Assembly (NCBI GenBank): GCA_021324445.1
Contig: JAJPJC010000220.1
Location: 1-32,006, forward strand
Reading direction: 5' to 3'
Length of the DNA stretch: 32,006 bases
From: Isosphaeraceae bacterium
Lineage (GTDB): Bacteria; Planctomycetota; Planctomycetia; Isosphaerales; Isosphaeraceae
The number at the start of each line of letters is the position of its first letter. Position 1 is the first letter of the stretch. The notes beneath the pieces are model-generated. The model was not told where the DNA came from. It was given only the letters and a program-made list of their open reading frames with translations, and did no database searches. A program made the position numbers and the translations under genes. Positions 32,006 through 32,006 of this stretch are shown here, in pieces.

Positions 32006-32006
32006 G

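Overview
The window looks like a chromosomal segment of a planctomycete, most likely of the Isosphaeraceae type. The evidence is very high GC, an ECF sigma factor paired with a giant Ser/Thr kinase-WD40 protein, two secreted proteins whose N-termini carry the planctomycete LEDR(C/M)L(L/M)S signature, a BlaI/M56-peptidase pair, a TIGR03032-type protein, and gene-poor spacers rich in palindromes and decayed genes. The placement is inferred from gene content; no rRNA is present.

Layout. 1-2040: structured repeats, then a minus-strand pair made of an aldo/keto-reductase C-terminal piece and a TauD/TfdA-like dioxygenase. 2048-4518: a BlaI-type repressor and a BlaR1-like M56 membrane peptidase behind a promoter whose -35/-10 spacer is filled by an AGAC-N5-GTCT operator, with a second operator just downstream. 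4918-10385: housekeeping genes: an RlmI-like 23S rRNA methyltransferase with no canonical start where homology begins, a CheY-like regulator, an ECF sigma factor, a lipoprotein and a class I aminotransferase.

10386-25900 is the accessory region. An intact tRNA-Ser(GGA) gene lies at 25675-25761 on the minus strand. A perfect 61-bp copy of its 3' part (anticodon arm to 3' end) lies at 12073-12133 in the same orientation. This is the geometry left by an integrative element inserted into a tRNA gene. On the 3' side of each tRNA copy sits a toxin-antitoxin module of the same family: apparently complete at 11220-11902, and wrecked at 24866-25349 by a large toxin deletion, a 2-bp frameshift and a proline in the antitoxin HTH. 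Repeats with four CTTGTAAACC-like motifs occur at 10674-10775 and 12206-12305. Between the tRNA copies lie a decayed P450, a TIGR03032 protein running into that remnant, two LEDR-type extracellular proteins, and a translationally coupled ECF sigma-kinase operon. Two short palindromic MITE-like elements are also present. No integrase gene is visible.

25900-28611: a transposase with its small DUF6788-like partner, then a frameshifted remnant of another transposase. 28657-31678: ordinary minus-strand genes (GNAT acetyltransferase, secreted thermonuclease-like protein, TIM-barrel sugar epimerase, a membrane protein coupled to a small unknown protein). 31717-32006: a truncated PIN-domain toxin fragment beside a dispersed repeat and a nested palindrome.

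The clearest functional circuits are the BlaI/M56 regulatory pair, the sigma-kinase operon and the toxin-antitoxin module. The most interesting structure is the tRNA-Ser-bounded island with its duplicated, half-dead toxin-antitoxin module.
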